Positions 38,305 through 48,716 of a stretch of 64,000 nt of DNA are shown here, piece by piece. A model generated the notes under the pieces. That model made no database searches. It was not told the origin of the DNA and saw only the letters and a list, made by a program, of their open reading frames with translations. Position numbers and translations under genes: made by a program. The stretch comes from Vibrio sp. SS-MA-C1-2 (GTDB lineage: Bacteria > Pseudomonadota > Gammaproteobacteria > Enterobacterales > Vibrionaceae). The DNA is taken from positions 2,716,025-2,780,024 of the forward strand of contig NZ_CP090981.1 of the NCBI RefSeq assembly GCF_021513135.1, in the 5' to 3' direction. Numbering within the stretch: the first letter of the stretch is position 1; each line of letters starts with the position of its first letter.

Positions 38305-41136
38305 TTAATGTTCCTTATTTTCTAATTCTAAATTCAAGGTTAATGCGTCATTAACTAGCGCTTTTTGTTGTTTAATATGCACTGACATATAACCTACAGC
38401 AGGTGATGCTGAGGCTGGACGACCGGCATAACGTAACTCAGAACCTTTTGGTAAGACTGAGCGGAAGTTATGTTGGCTTGAGTACCAAACACCTTGGTTT
38501 TGTGGTTCTTCTTGGCACCAAACAAAGTCGGTAACTTGTGGATAATCAGCAATCGCAGCTTTTACATCATCATATGGGAATGGGTAAAGCTGTTCGACAC
38601 GAATAATCGCGACATCTTGCTGTTCATCTTTTCTGCGCTGCTCTAATAGGTCGAAATAAACCTTACCAGAACAGAAGACAACACGTTTAACTTGGGTTGG
38701 ATCTAATTCATCAATCTCAGGAATAGCAGGCTGGAAATTCCCTTCCGCTAAATCATCAATCGTTGAAATACATAACGGATGACGAAGCAATGATTTTGGT
38801 GACATCACAATCAATGGACGACGAATTGGACGGAAGACCTGTCGACGTAACATGTGATAAACCTGAGCAGGTGTTGATGGGATGACCACCTGGATATTCT
38901 GCTCTGCACAAAGCTGTAAATAACGTTCAAGACGTGCTGATGAATGCTCAGGTCCTTGACCTTCATAACCATGAGGAAGCAACATGGTTAAACCACATAA
39001 GCGTCCCCACTTCTGTTCACCCGAACTAATAAACTGATCAATAACAACTTGCGCACCATTTGCGAAATCACCAAACTGTGCTTCCCAAATAGTTAAGCCT
39101 TGAGGTTCTGTTGTCGCATAACCATATTCAAAGGCTAATACCGCCTCTTCAGATAACACCGAATCAAAAACTTGGAAGGTTCCTTGATTTTGATGAATAT
39201 TGGCAAGGGGCATATAAGTGCTGGCATCGGTTTGATTATGCAATACCGCATGACGATGGAAGAAAGTGCCACGACCAGAATCTTGCCCCGATAAACGGAT
39301 ACGGCGTCCTTCGTCTAAGGTGGTTGCATAAGCAAGGATTTCTGCCATTCCCCAATCAATGGCTTTTTCATCTGCCATCATTGAGCGGCGATCTTTATAA
39401 AGCTTATTGACTCGGCTTTGTAACTGATGAGTTTCAGGATATTGACAAATCTTTTCACCCAGATCAACGAGACGTTCACGACCAAAGCGATTTGGCCACT
39501 CCATCGTCCAATCATCATTCGCATAAGAGAGCCAATCACCAGAGAAACTTTGAACTTCACGCCATTCTGGAACCACACACTCACCGCGATCGAGCTGATC
39601 ACGATACTCATTGATCATTCCCGTAGCAACATCAATGGTCGTATCATTGCGCTCAATCAGTACATCAGCATAAAGCTTTCTTGGTGTCGGGTGCTGTTTA
39701 ATCTTCTTATACATCAATGGCTGAGTCGCACTTGGCTCATCGGCTTCATTATGACCGTGGCGGCGATAACAAACCAAATCAATCACCACATCGCGTTTAA
39801 ACTCATTGCGGTAATCAAGTGCTAAGCGAGAAACGAAAATAACCGCTTCAGGATCATCGGCATTAACATGGAAGATAGGCGCCTGAACCATCTTAGCAAT
39901 ATCAGTACAATATTGTGTAGAACGAGTATCAATAGGGTTTGATGTGGTAAAACCAATTTGGTTATTGACGACGATACGAACCGTTCCACCAACACGATAA
40001 CCTCGTGCTTGAGACATATTAAAGGTTTCAGCAACGACACCTTGACCCGCAATCGCCGAATCACCATGAATAGAGATAGGAACGACTCTTTCACCGGTAT
40101 TATCATCTAAGCGATCTTGACGCGCACGAACAGAACCGATAACAACAGGGTTAACAATCTCTAAGTGTGAAGGGTTAAACGCCAAAGCTAAGTGAACATT
40201 GCCACCCGGTGTGGCAAAATCAGCTGAGAAGCCTTGGTGATATTTAACGTCACCTGTTCCACAACTTTCACCATATTTACCCGCAAACTCATCAAACAGA
40301 TCTTGAGTTTTTTTACCCAAGACATTAATCAGCATGTTAAGACGACCACGGTGAGCCATACCAACAACAACTTCTTTAGCATTATTGCTTCCCGCATGGC
40401 GAACAAGTTCTTTCACCATTGGGATAAGTGCATCACCACCTTCCAAAGAGAAACGTTTAGCACCAGGGAATCGCGCCCCCAGGTAACGTTCAATACCTTC
40501 AGCGGCAGTTAATTCTTGTAGGAAGGTTAATTTCTCTTCTTTAGAGAATGAAGGCTGGCCGACGACAGATTCAAGACGCTGTTGGATCCAACGTTTCTCT
40601 TCCGTATCAGTAATATGCATATACTCAGCACCAATCGAACCACAATAGCTCTGTTTTAATGCTTTGAGCAAATCGGCTAATTTCATAGTCTCTTGACCAC
40701 AAGCAAATGAACCGACATTAAATGTTTCGTGAAGATCATCTTTGGTTAAACTGTGGAACTCAAGTTCAAGATCGGCAACAGTATCACGCTGCCATAGTCC
40801 AAGAGGATCTAAATTTGCTTGTTGATGTCCTCTAAAACGGTAGGCATTAATTAACTGTAATACCTTAACCTGTTTTATTTCAACATCAGGATCAGTCACT
40901 GACGCACTCAGATGAGTTGTCTCTTTTGCCAGTTTACGGAAGTATTCACGAACACGAGAGTGAGGCTGCTCATTAGCATCACTTACTTGTGGTAACTGTT
41001 CAAATACTTCACGCCAACTACTATCAACAGAGTCTGGATCACTGAGAAACTGCTCGTAGAATTCTTCTACATAGGTTGCATTTGCGCCAGCAAGATGTGA
41101 AGTTTCAAACCATTCCCTCATCATGCGGTTCTGCAT
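38305..41136 (-). CDS. sucA: 2-oxoglutarate dehydrogenase E1
   Basis: SucA is the thiamine-diphosphate-dependent decarboxylase of the 2-oxoglutarate dehydrogenase complex. The 943-residue protein begins [30 protein letters not shown]. It has [20 protein letters not shown], the TPP-binding [19 protein letters not shown], and [21 protein letters not shown] with [17 protein letters not shown]. The C-terminal transketolase domain contains [16 protein letters not shown] and [17 protein letters not shown]. Length matches the family (E. coli 933). It heads sucABCD and lies 256 bp after sdhB, with no clear terminator between. Confidence 0.97.
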   Translation of the reverse strand: MQNRMMREWFETSHLAGANATYVEEFYEQFLSDPDSVDSSWREVFEQLPQVSDANEQPHSRVREYFRKLAKETTHLSASVTDPDVEIKQVKVLQLINAYRFRGHQQANLDPLGLWQRDTVADLELEFHSLTKDDLHETFNVGSFACGQETMKLADLLKALKQSYCGSIGAEYMHITDTEEKRWIQQRLESVVGQPSFSKEEKLTFLQELTAAEGIERYLGARFPGAKRFSLEGGDALIPMVKELVRHAGSNNAKEVVVGMAHRGRLNMLINVLGKKTQDLFDEFAGKYGESCGTGDVKYHQGFSADFATPGGNVHLALAFNPSHLEIVNPVVIGSVRARQDRLDDNTGERVVPISIHGDSAIAGQGVVAETFNMSQARGYRVGGTVRIVVNNQIGFTTSNPIDTRSTQYCTDIAKMVQAPIFHVNADDPEAVIFVSRLALDYRNEFKRDVVIDLVCYRRHGHNEADEPSATQPLMYKKIKQHPTPRKLYADVLIERNDTTIDVATGMINEYRDQLDRGECVVPEWREVQSFSGDWLSYANDDWTMEWPNRFGRERLVDLGEKICQYPETHQLQSRVNKLYKDRRSMMADEKAIDWGMAEILAYATTLDEGRRIRLSGQDSGRGTFFHRHAVLHNQTDASTYMPLANIHQNQGTFQVFDSVLSEEAVLAFEYGYATTEPQGLTIWEAQFGDFANGAQVVIDQFISSGEQKWGRLCGLTMLLPHGYEGQGPEHSSARLERYLQLCAEQNIQVVIPSTPAQVYHMLRRQVFRPIRRPLIVMSPKSLLRHPLCISTIDDLAEGNFQPAIPEIDELDPTQVKRVVFCSGKVYFDLLEQRRKDEQQDVAIIRVEQLYPFPYDDVKAAIADYPQVTDFVWCQEEPQNQGVWYSSQHNFRSVLPKGSELRYAGRPASASPAVGYMSVHIKQQKALVNDALTLNLELENKEH

Positions 41137-41392
41137 TCTATTCCCTTACCTTTGAAAAAGTCATAATGATTCCTGATAGATTGTCAGGATCTCAACATTA
41201 GCTTGATTATCGCTCTCCCCTTTTTACGTGAGAGGATGAGATTTCCGCTAAATTTTTAATTCTTTTATATTACGGCTTACTATTTAACAATTAATGGTAA
41301 TAATCAGCGATAATAATTAACACTATACTACCTAATATTACGTCAATAGAAAGCCGTTTTTATTTATAAACCGATAACTTAAATTGAACAAC

Positions 41393-42112
41393 TTATACCG
41401 AACGGTTAAGTAGCATCGATTTTATGTTACCAATTGCTTTTGTTGGATTTAATTTCTTTGGACAAGAGCTTACGCAGTTCATGATTCCATGACAACGATA
41501 GACACTAAATGCATCATCAAGTTCAGATAATCGCTCCTCAGTTGCCGTATCTCGACTGTCTGCTAACCAACGATAAGAGGCCAATAAACCGGCTGGACCG
41601 ATAAACTTATCAGGGTTCCACCAGAAAGAAGGACAAGACGTCGAGCAACAAGCACACATGATACATTCATATAAGCCATCTAAATCAGCTCGCTGCTCAG
41701 GTGTTTGGATATTTCCTTTCGCGGTGGTATTCGCATCATCTGAAATTAGGTAAGGCTTCACCTTCTCATAATTTTCATAAAACTGTGCCATATCGATAAT
41801 TAAATCACGAATAACGGGTAATCCCGGCAGTGGACGAATCACTATTTTTCCACTTTTCTCACCCATTAAGTCAGAAAGAGGTGTTACACAAGCAAGTCCA
41901 TTCTTGCCATTCATATTGATGCCATCTGAACCACACACCCCTTCTCGACATGAGCGGCGGAATGATAACGTTGGATCTTGCTCTTTTAATAAAATAAGGG
42001 CATCCAACACCATCATATCTGAGCCAGCTTCAACCTCAAGGTTGTACTCTTTCATATACGGTGCGTTATCAACATCTGGATTGTAACGATATACTGAAAA
42101 TACGACATTCAT
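41393..42112 (-). CDS. sdhB: Succinate dehydrogenase iron-sulfur subunit
   Basis: SdhB carries the [2Fe-2S], [4Fe-4S] and [3Fe-4S] clusters that pass electrons from SdhA to quinone. The 239-residue product from the ATG at 42112 (MNVVFSVYRYNPDVDNAPYM) has the plant-ferredoxin motif FRRSCREGVCGSDGINMNG and the cluster cysteines in CIMCACCSTSCPSFWWNPDKF and CHGIMNCVSSCPKKLNP. The ATG at 42121 is rejected because GGAGAGG abuts it directly, whereas it lies 9 nt from 42112. The gene follows sdhA at 18 bp. Confidence 0.96.
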   Translation of the reverse strand: MNVVFSVYRYNPDVDNAPYMKEYNLEVEAGSDMMVLDALILLKEQDPTLSFRRSCREGVCGSDGINMNGKNGLACVTPLSDLMGEKSGKIVIRPLPGLPVIRDLIIDMAQFYENYEKVKPYLISDDANTTAKGNIQTPEQRADLDGLYECIMCACCSTSCPSFWWNPDKFIGPAGLLASYRWLADSRDTATEERLSELDDAFSVYRCHGIMNCVSSCPKKLNPTKAIGNIKSMLLNRSV

Positions 42113-42130
42113 CTTTATCATCCTCTCCGA

Positions 42131-43896
42131 TTAGTAAGTACGAGCTTTTGGTGGAAATGCTTCACGAGTAACGGGTTCCATGTTGACATCACGCGTCGTC
42201 ATTGCTTCATTTCTTGGATGATAAAGCGTATGTACTAACCAGTTCTGGTCATCACGATCTGGGAAGTCAAAACGAGTATGTGCGCCACGACTCTCGGTAC
42301 GATAGTTTGCAGCCACTGCTGTTGCATAAGCCGTTTCAATTAAGTTATCTAGCTCTAAACACTCAATACGCTGAGTATTAAATTCACTTGAAGTATCGTC
42401 AAGACGTGCTGATTTCACTCGTTCTCTAATCACTTTAAGCTCTTCAAGACCGGCTGCCATCGCATCGCCATCTCTGAATACAGAGAAATTTCGTTGCATA
42501 CAGTCTTGTAGGTCTTTACGAATCACAACAGGGTCTTCCCCTTCTTGCGTTGAATTCCAACGATTCAAGCGAGCTAGAGCTGCATCAAGATCTTCAGTTG
42601 TTGCTTCTTTCATTGCCGGTTTATTTGGCAGTGTCTCACCTAAATGTAAGCCAATCGCACGACCAAACACCACTAAATCAAGTAGTGAGTTACCACCTAA
42701 ACGGTTTGCTCCATGAACAGAAACACAGGCAATTTCACCACAAGCATATAAACCGGTCACTTCTTGATCGTTACCATTTTCATCTTGAGTTAAGGCTTGA
42801 CCAGAAACCTGAGTTGGGATTCCTCCCATCATATAATGACAAGTTGGAATGACTGGAATTGGCTCTTTTACCGGATCAACGTGAGCAAAAGTACGAGAAA
42901 GCTCACAAATACCCGGAAGGCGTGATTCGAGTACGTCTTTACCTAGATGGTCTAGTTTCAGTTTGATATGAGGTCCCCAAGGGCCATCGCAACCACGGCC
43001 TTCACGAATTTCAATCATCATTGAACGAGCAACAACATCGCGACCCGCTAGATCTTTAGCATTAGGAGCATAACGTTCCATAAAGCGTTCACCATCTTTA
43101 TTTAGAAGATATCCCCCTTCACCACGACAACCCTCTGTTACTAATACACCAGCACCGGCAATACCTGTTGGATGGAACTGCCACATTTCGATATCTTGCA
43201 CAGGAACACCAGCACGTAGTGCCATGCCAACACCATCACCCGTATTAATATGAGCATTGGTTGTTGATGCATAAATTCGACCTGCCCCCCTGTTGCTAAT
43301 ACCGTTGCCTTAGCTTTGAAATAACAAACTTCACCTGTTTCCATGCAGATCGCAGTTGTACCGACAATCTCACCATCACTATTCTTAACAAGGTCTAGTG
43401 CGTACCATTCAGAAAAGATTTCGGTTTTATTTTTAATATTCTGCTGGTATAAGGTATGAAGAAGCGCATGGCCAGTACGGTCAGCTGCTGCTGCTGTTCT
43501 CGCCGCTTGCTCACCGCCATAGGCTTTGGATTGACCACCAAATGGACGCTGATAAATTGAGCCATCGTCAAAACGAGAAAAAGGTAATCCCATTTTTTCT
43601 AGCTCAACCACAGATTTAGGACCATTTTGACACATATATTCAATCGCATCCTGATCACCAATGTAATCAGAACCTTTTACTGTGTCATACATATGCCACT
43701 GCCAATCATCTTCATGCGAATTACCTAGTGCAACGGTAATACCACCTTGTGCAGAAACAGTATGAGATCGGGTTGGAAAAACTTTAGATAACAGGGCACA
43801 GCTTAAGCCTTGCTCTGTAATTTGCAGTGCCGCTCGCATCCCAGCACCGCCAGCACCAATAACAATGGCGTCAAATTCACGAACAGTAATACTCAC
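42131..43896 (-). pseudogene. sdhA: Succinate dehydrogenase flavoprotein subunit, interrupted by a one-base frameshift (possibly a sequencing error)
   Basis: SdhA binds FAD covalently and oxidises succinate. The N-terminal part (43896 down to about 43290; GTG start, [29 protein letters not shown]-His in SHTVSAQGG) and the C-terminal part (to 42131, ...FPPKARTY) are in different frames. The reading frame VLATGG should continue AGRIY. On the coding strand ACA GGG GGG is followed by CAG instead of GCA, so one G is missing from a G6 run (43285-43290, C6 on the plus strand) that should be G7. Restoring it gives 1767 bp, 588 residues, the exact E. coli length. Both halves are otherwise intact and highly conserved, and the gene sits correctly between sdhD and sdhB. 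A homopolymer sequencing error is the most likely cause; a true mutation or slippage-suppressed frameshift is the alternative. Confidence 0.9.
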
Positions 43897-44250
43897 TTAC
43901 ATACCCCACAAAATAGAAAAACCAGACAATAAATAAATAGCTAACAACACAACAGAGCCCGCTAATAGCAGTCCTCTAAGTAAACTTGATTTAATATAAT
44001 CAGTGAATACTTGCCACATTCCAATCCATCCATGAATAAAGAGTGCAGCTAGTGCTAGTAGTGTAAAAACCTGTGTCGTTAATTGAGAAAAGAAGGTTTT
44101 CCATGAGTGGTAAGTGATCTCTGGGCCAAACATGAAGAACCCAGTCATATAAAGAAGATAAAATAGGATAACAAGGGCACTAACTCTAATTAGAATAAAG
44201 TCATGCACACCATTACGTCCTAATGCTGTAATATTTTTTACCATATCCAT
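43897..44250 (-). CDS. sdhD: Succinate dehydrogenase membrane anchor subunit SdhD
   Basis: SdhD is one of the two membrane subunits that bind heme b and ubiquinone. The 117-residue product has three membrane helices (about residues 19-40, 58-78 and 90-114) and the conserved motifs GRNGVHDFILIRVSALVI and ALAALFIHGWIGMWQVFTDYI. The heme-ligand His in LFIHGW is visible. It overlaps sdhC by 13 bp, and its stop codon abuts the GTG start of sdhA. Confidence 0.93.
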   Translation of the reverse strand: MDMVKNITALGRNGVHDFILIRVSALVILFYLLYMTGFFMFGPEITYHSWKTFFSQLTTQVFTLLALAALFIHGWIGMWQVFTDYIKSSLLRGLLLAGSVVLLAIYLLSGFSILWGM

Positions 44251-44624
44251 ACCCCTGCAATTAGAATTAACACAACGCTAATAATAAAAGAGACTTTTGC
44301 ACTCTTTGCGCCACTCTCCAACTCTTCAAAGTACCCCATATCCATACATAGATGGCGGATACCCACAACCAAGTGATAAATAAGAGCAGAAACAATTCCC
44401 CAAATTATGAGTTTGACAAAAAAGCCACTCATAATATCTTCAGCACGAGAAAAACCTTCAGCAGAAGAGAGAGAAAGATTAAGTAGCCATAAAAGGATAG
44501 CAATCGATATAAATACAATAACTCCTGAAACGCGATGCAAAATTGATGCAATCGCAGTAATAGGAAAGCGAACAGTCTGTAAATCTAAATTTACTGGTCT
44601 ATTTTTTTTCACGTAACAACCCAC
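44238..44624 (-). CDS. sdhC: Succinate dehydrogenase cytochrome b556 subunit SdhC
   Basis: SdhC is the larger membrane anchor with the other heme and quinone ligands. The 128-residue protein begins at a GTG at 44624 (MGCYVKKNRPVNLDLQTVRFPITAIASILHRVSGV), with GGAG 5 nt upstream. The RPVNLDL and SILHRVSGV motifs are family signatures, and the heme-binding His lies in HLVVGIRHLCMDMG. It is the first gene of sdhCDAB, divergent from gltA. Confidence 0.94.
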   Translation of the reverse strand: MGCYVKKNRPVNLDLQTVRFPITAIASILHRVSGVIVFISIAILLWLLNLSLSSAEGFSRAEDIMSGFFVKLIIWGIVSALIYHLVVGIRHLCMDMGYFEELESGAKSAKVSFIISVVLILIAGVWIW

Positions 44625-44998
44625 TCAGCTCCATTGAGCGAAAATAATGAAAGATCCTATACTTTAGCAACCATTTTTATTACATAAATGCAACGTTACG
44701 ATTCATTTAAAAATTCAAGTTTTGGGGCAGATCACAAAATAAAGTGAAACATCGCCTGTAAACAAAAATAATCACATAAATACAGCTGGTTACTACAGCA
44801 ATATATCCAGTATAACCAGTGCAACATTCAATTACAATTACCACTACATGATTAAAACATAAAAAATAAAAACATTAAAAATTATCACTTTATTAACAAT
44901 TAATGTAAGATTGGTGATGAAATTTGACATTTGTCGGTGGTAAGAGTAAAAATTACAGTCGCAATGTTTAGGATAAAAAATAAACAAAGGAGAGTGTT
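44625..44998. promoter_or_regulatory. Divergent control region sdhC / gltA
   Basis: These 374 bp hold the divergent promoters of sdhCDAB-suc and gltA. Weak candidates seen are a CRP half site (GCAGATCACAAAATAAAG near 44730) and ATTAACAATTAATG near 44895, which resembles an ArcA site. No gene or strong operator is visible. Confidence 0.4.
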
Positions 44999-46288
44999 AT
45001 GGCAGATAAGAAAGCCACCTTACATATTGAAGGTCTTGATCCCATCGAACTGCCAATTTTAGATGGAGTTATTGGTCCCAAGGTCATTGAAGTTAAATCA
45101 CTTAATGCCAATGGATATTTTACATTTGATCCTGGTTTCTTAGCGACGGCCTCTTGTGAGTCTCAAATCACTTATATTGACGGTGATGAAGGTATTCTGC
45201 TGCACAGAGGTTATCCAATTGATCAATTAGCAAACAAAGCTAATTACTTAGAAGTTTGTTATATTTTACTTTACGGTCAGCCACCGACTAGCGAAGAGTA
45301 TCAAGACTTCGTACACACGGTTCGTAAACACACCATGGTGCATGAGCAGATTGCAACTTTCTACCGTGGATTCCGTCGTGACGCCCACCCAATGGCTATC
45401 ATGGTTGGTGTTGTTGGCGCATTAGCTGCGTTTTATCATGACTCATTAGATATCAATAACGAAGAGCATCGTAAAATCACGGCTTTCCGCCTGTTATCAA
45501 AAATGCCGACATTGGCATCGATGTGTTACAAGTATTCTATCGGTCAACCATTCGTCTATCCACGCAATGACTTAAGTTATGCTGAAAACTTCTTACACAT
45601 GATGTTTTCAAATCCTTGTGAGAAGTATGATGTTAACCCGGTTGTCGCAAGAGCCATGGATAAAATCCTAACTCTTCATGCTGATCATGAACAAAATGCT
45701 TCAACATCAACCGTTCGTCTTGCAGGTTCATCAGGTGCAAACCCATTTGCTTGTATTGCAGCAGGTATCGCATCATTATGGGGACCAGCTCATGGTGGTG
45801 CAAATGAAGCATGTTTGAAGATGTTGGAAGAGATCGGTAGCGTAGATAATATCCCAGAATTTATCGCTCGAGCTAAAGATAAAAATGATCCATTCCGCCT
45901 AATGGGCTTTGGTCATCGTGTCTATAAGAACCACGATCCACGTGCAACAGTAATGCGTCAATCTTGTCATGATGTATTAAATGAATTGAACATTGACGAT
46001 CCATTGCTAGATGTTGCCATGGAGCTAGAACGTATCGCTTTATCCGATGAGTATTTCATCCAGCGTAAGCTTTACCCTAACGTTGATTTCTATTCTGGTA
46101 TCATTTTAAAAGCAATCGGTATTCCCGTCTCAATGTTTACGGTTATTTTTGCGATGTCTCGTACCATTGGTTGGATTGCTCACTGGAATGAGATGCATGA
46201 AGACAAGTACAACCGTATTGGTCGCCCTCGTCAGCTTTACACCGGTGAAGCGATGCGTGAGTTTAAAGCACTTCATGAACGTGAATAG
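44999..46288 (+). CDS. gltA: Citrate synthase (type II)
   Basis: GltA condenses acetyl-CoA and oxaloacetate into citrate. The 429-residue protein is the hexameric, NADH-regulated type seen in gammaproteobacteria. It has [32 protein letters not shown], the catalytic His in HADHEQNAS and [12 protein letters not shown], and the active-site Asp in [12 protein letters not shown] lies about 6 nt before the ATG. It ends in a strong terminator. Confidence 0.97.
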   Translation: MADKKATLHIEGLDPIELPILDGVIGPKVIEVKSLNANGYFTFDPGFLATASCESQITYIDGDEGILLHRGYPIDQLANKANYLEVCYILLYGQPPTSEEYQDFVHTVRKHTMVHEQIATFYRGFRRDAHPMAIMVGVVGALAAFYHDSLDINNEEHRKITAFRLLSKMPTLASMCYKYSIGQPFVYPRNDLSYAENFLHMMFSNPCEKYDVNPVVARAMDKILTLHADHEQNASTSTVRLAGSSGANPFACIAAGIASLWGPAHGGANEACLKMLEEIGSVDNIPEFIARAKDKNDPFRLMGFGHRVYKNHDPRATVMRQSCHDVLNELNIDDPLLDVAMELERIALSDEYFIQRKLYPNVDFYSGIILKAIGIPVSMFTVIFAMSRTIGWIAHWNEMHEDKYNRIGRPRQLYTGEAMREFKALHERE

Positions 46289-46322
46289 CGATTAATGATT
46301 GCCACATCATTTTAACTTATCA

Positions 46323-46370
46323 GCCTTCAGTTAATCGAGCTTACGTTTCGAAACAACTGAAGGCTTTTTT
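46323..46370 (+). terminator. Intrinsic terminator of gltA
   Basis: GCCTTCAGTT / AACTGAAGGC is a perfect 10-bp stem, with an inner TCGA / TCGA pairing, followed by TTTTTT. It lies 34 bp past the stop codon. Confidence 0.9.
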
Positions 46371-47001
46371 GTATCAAAAACGAAATAAACAAGATGATTG
46401 AAAAAATAGTGCTCGGTCTTCTAATATTTAACCCTTCTTCATCTGCTTAATTACCCTTTATTTATTGATTGATAAATTATTACTGCGCTAGGATTTATTT
46501 TAATTAATCATTCTCTTTCATATAAAATATACCAATGTGATCATGATCACACTTATTAACCCGATAAAATCTAACCATTTAAAATACGATTTAAGTCCAC
46601 ATGAAAATAAAAAATAATAATTGAACAATATTTAACCTTTATTATTTCTAATTTATAAAAATCACTTTGTTAATTTAAAAAATAAAACAAGAAAAACGAA
46701 AAATAACAATATAAAAGACACAATTTGGAAACACACAATTAACAAAATAATCAATTCCAAAAATGGGAGTTAGGATTTCATTATTAAATTGAACATTTAA
46801 TATCATTATATTTCAGCATCTTGCTGGAATTAAAATATTAAAAATTGATTTATATTAAATTACACTCATTTGATACAGTTGCATATATTCAGTGCTTATA
46901 TATTATTTCTTCCAACAAAAATGAGGTTAATAAAAATCTCGAAATAAATATATTTTATGTTTCTTATTTGTAGTAGTAATAAATCAAAGGTGCTTAAACC
47001 C
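46371..47001. other. Long AT-rich leader/control region upstream of the porin
   Basis: These 631 bp carry a perfect CRP palindrome at 46536-46551 and then about 450 bp of very AT-rich sequence before the porin start. A small hairpin (CAGCATCTTGCTG near 46820) has no T-run. No coding frame or convincing small RNA terminator was recognised. Porin genes of this type are usually under OmpR or ToxR control, which prefer AT-rich DNA. Confidence 0.45.
46536..46551. promoter_or_regulatory. Perfect CRP palindrome
   Basis: TGTGATCATGATCACA is fully palindromic and matches TGTGA-N6-TCACA at every position; the flanking A and C/T also fit the 22-bp consensus. It lies between the gltA terminator and the porin gene, about 450 bp from the porin start codon. 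Confidence 0.75.
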
Positions 47002-48123
47002 ATGAAACTTTCTTATTTAGCAACAGCTCTAGCAGCTGCAATCGTAATTCCAGCAACAGCGTCAGCAGCAACAGTTTATAAAAATGATACAACCACTTTA
47101 AAAATTGGCGGCCGAGTTGAAGTACGTGGTAATTTATCTGATAACAACCAAGACAATGGTCAAGGCAGCCGTTATAACGATGCATCTCGTGTCCGTTTAA
47201 GCTTTGAAGGTACACAAAAGCTAAATGATGATGTGACTTTCGTTGGTAAATACGAAAACGAAATCACCCAAAAGACAGATGCGGGTTCAGACGATACAGC
47301 AATCAACACTCGTTACCTATTCGCCGGTGTTGATACTACGTATGGTAACATCACTTATGGTAACCAAGATAACGCAACAACCTATCTAACTAACTTCTCA
47401 GATATGGCTGAAACCTTCTCTGGTTACAACAATGAATACAACAACGCGACTAAAGACCGTTCTAAAAACACCCTTCGTTACGAATTTGCTACAGGCAAAT
47501 TGAACGTTCAAGTTTCTGGTAACTTCAATGCTAACAACAACGCCTCTGGCGCTGGCGCAATGGCAGCATATAAGCTGACTGATAACCTAGAACTAGCTAT
47601 TGCAGGCGCATACAGTGACCAAGGTTACGGTAAAACAAATACTTCTATCACAAATACACCAACTTATGATTTAAATGGTGTAGAGAATGGTTATACATCA
47701 ACATCAACAACTACTTCTACAGGTGATACAGCTAACAACACTGCTGGCTTAATGGGTGTTAAGTATACCAATGGTGGCTTATGGTTAGCAGCGACTTACC
47801 AAGGTGGCCAAATGGCTGGTACTAATGGTAATGGTCAAACATTTACTGATGTAAACTATAATGCAACAGATGCATACGCAGGTTATGCGTTCGGTAAGAA
47901 CAACGTTGATATGACTTACAGCTACTACAATGCTGACGGTAGCGACTTAAGCAACTACGATATCAACTTCATCGGTGTTGAGTATGCGCGTTATGTTGGT
48001 AATGCGGCATTCTATACTTCATACAAGTTCAACCTATTAGATGACTCATCTCACAGTGATTCAACTCAAATGGGTGACAACACAGATAACGAATTCCAGT
48101 TCGGTATGCGTTATAGCTTCTAA
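47002..48123 (+). CDS. General outer-membrane porin (OmpU/OmpC-type, gram-negative porin family)
   Basis: This is a trimeric 16-strand porin precursor of 373 residues. The start at 47002 gives a clean signal peptide (MKLSYLATALAAAIVIPATASA) and mature N-terminus ATVYKNDTTTLKIGGRVEVRGN. Typical porin blocks are SRVRLSFEGTQKLNDDVTFVGKYENE, TRYLFAGVDTTYGNITYGNQDNATTYLTNFSD and the Phe-terminated end EFQFGMRYSF. The longer frame from 46957 adds residues that do not look like a signal peptide. A Thr/Ser-rich stretch (TSTSTTTSTGDT) around residue 230 is probably a surface loop. Whether it is OmpU or another porin cannot be decided without comparison. Confidence 0.88.
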   Translation: MKLSYLATALAAAIVIPATASAATVYKNDTTTLKIGGRVEVRGNLSDNNQDNGQGSRYNDASRVRLSFEGTQKLNDDVTFVGKYENEITQKTDAGSDDTAINTRYLFAGVDTTYGNITYGNQDNATTYLTNFSDMAETFSGYNNEYNNATKDRSKNTLRYEFATGKLNVQVSGNFNANNNASGAGAMAAYKLTDNLELAIAGAYSDQGYGKTNTSITNTPTYDLNGVENGYTSTSTTTSTGDTANNTAGLMGVKYTNGGLWLAATYQGGQMAGTNGNGQTFTDVNYNATDAYAGYAFGKNNVDMTYSYYNADGSDLSNYDINFIGVEYARYVGNAAFYTSYKFNLLDDSSHSDSTQMGDNTDNEFQFGMRYSF

Positions 48124-48208
48124 TTATCGACTCTTCTTATCTGGATTTAGATCAGAAGCGTAGTGATAAAATTAGAATAGAGCGTTACAGCTTCAAATAT
48201 TAAAAATC

Positions 48209-48248
48209 GCGTCGATAACTGTTTATTCAGCTATCGGCGCTTTTTTTT
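48209..48248 (+). terminator. Intrinsic terminator of the porin gene
   Basis: GCGTCGATAACTG / CAGCTATCGGCGC pairs at 12 of 13 positions (one wobble) around TTTATT and runs into eight T residues. It lies 85 bp past the stop codon. Confidence 0.88.
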
Positions 48249-48320
48249 AAGTCTAAAATATACATTAATTGATGACAGAGTAAATCGAGATATCATAAAA
48301 CTATCATTTTTGAATAAATG

Positions 48321-48448
48321 CATACCTAAAATAATTGGCGTTGCTAGTAGGCGGCAAGTGAGTGAGGCCCCATGAGTATAGGTGTACTATATGATTGGGG
48401 CGAACGAATACAGCCAACAACCTAGCGACTTCAAATATGAAGGGTATA
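48321..48448 (+). repeat. ERIC/IRU-type repeat, 128 bp, downstream of the porin terminator
   Basis: Full-length forward copy from CATACCTAAAATAATTGG to CTTCAAATATGAAGGGTATA, with the same core blocks as the copy at 22394. The first base of the terminus has changed from T to C. Confidence 0.9.
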
Positions 48449-48716
48449 TAAAAAAATTATTTTTAGTGAACTTATTCAGATTAATCGCGTCTTACTGTAC
48501 ATAAATAGATTAATGTATTAAGCACACATCAATTTATCCGTTACTGCTAATTTTTATTTTATTTCGGTTGAGGCTTTAACTTATATTGGTTAATGTACTC
48601 AGCCATTTTTTTATCTTATTTCTTAATACATACCTATTGAAATAACCCAGCCACTTTAAGTAAGAGGCACTTCAAGTAAGAGCAACCTCAAGTAATAAGA
48701 GAATAGTATCAAAAGG
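48449..48716. other. Gap upstream of ybgI stop with short AAGTAAGAG repeats
   Basis: No gene is supported. At about 48653-48700 three near-copies of a 16-bp unit (CTTTAAGTAAGAGGCA, CTTCAAGTAAGAGCAA, CCTCAAGTAATAAGAG) occur in tandem. The unit resembles the 3' end of the ERIC element (ACTTCAAGTAAGAAGG), so it may be a decayed and amplified remnant. Confidence 0.4.

Noticed and set aside
39427-39825. 132-codon frame opposite sucA (and other frames at 39111, 39378, 39822, 40234)
   Set aside because: sucA is intact and highly conserved through this region; the opposing frames are codon-bias shadows.
43285-43290. Programmed frameshifting in sdhA
   Set aside because: No downstream stimulatory pseudoknot was identified and SdhA is not known to use frameshifting in any family; a homopolymer read error explains it more simply, so it is kept only as a secondary idea.
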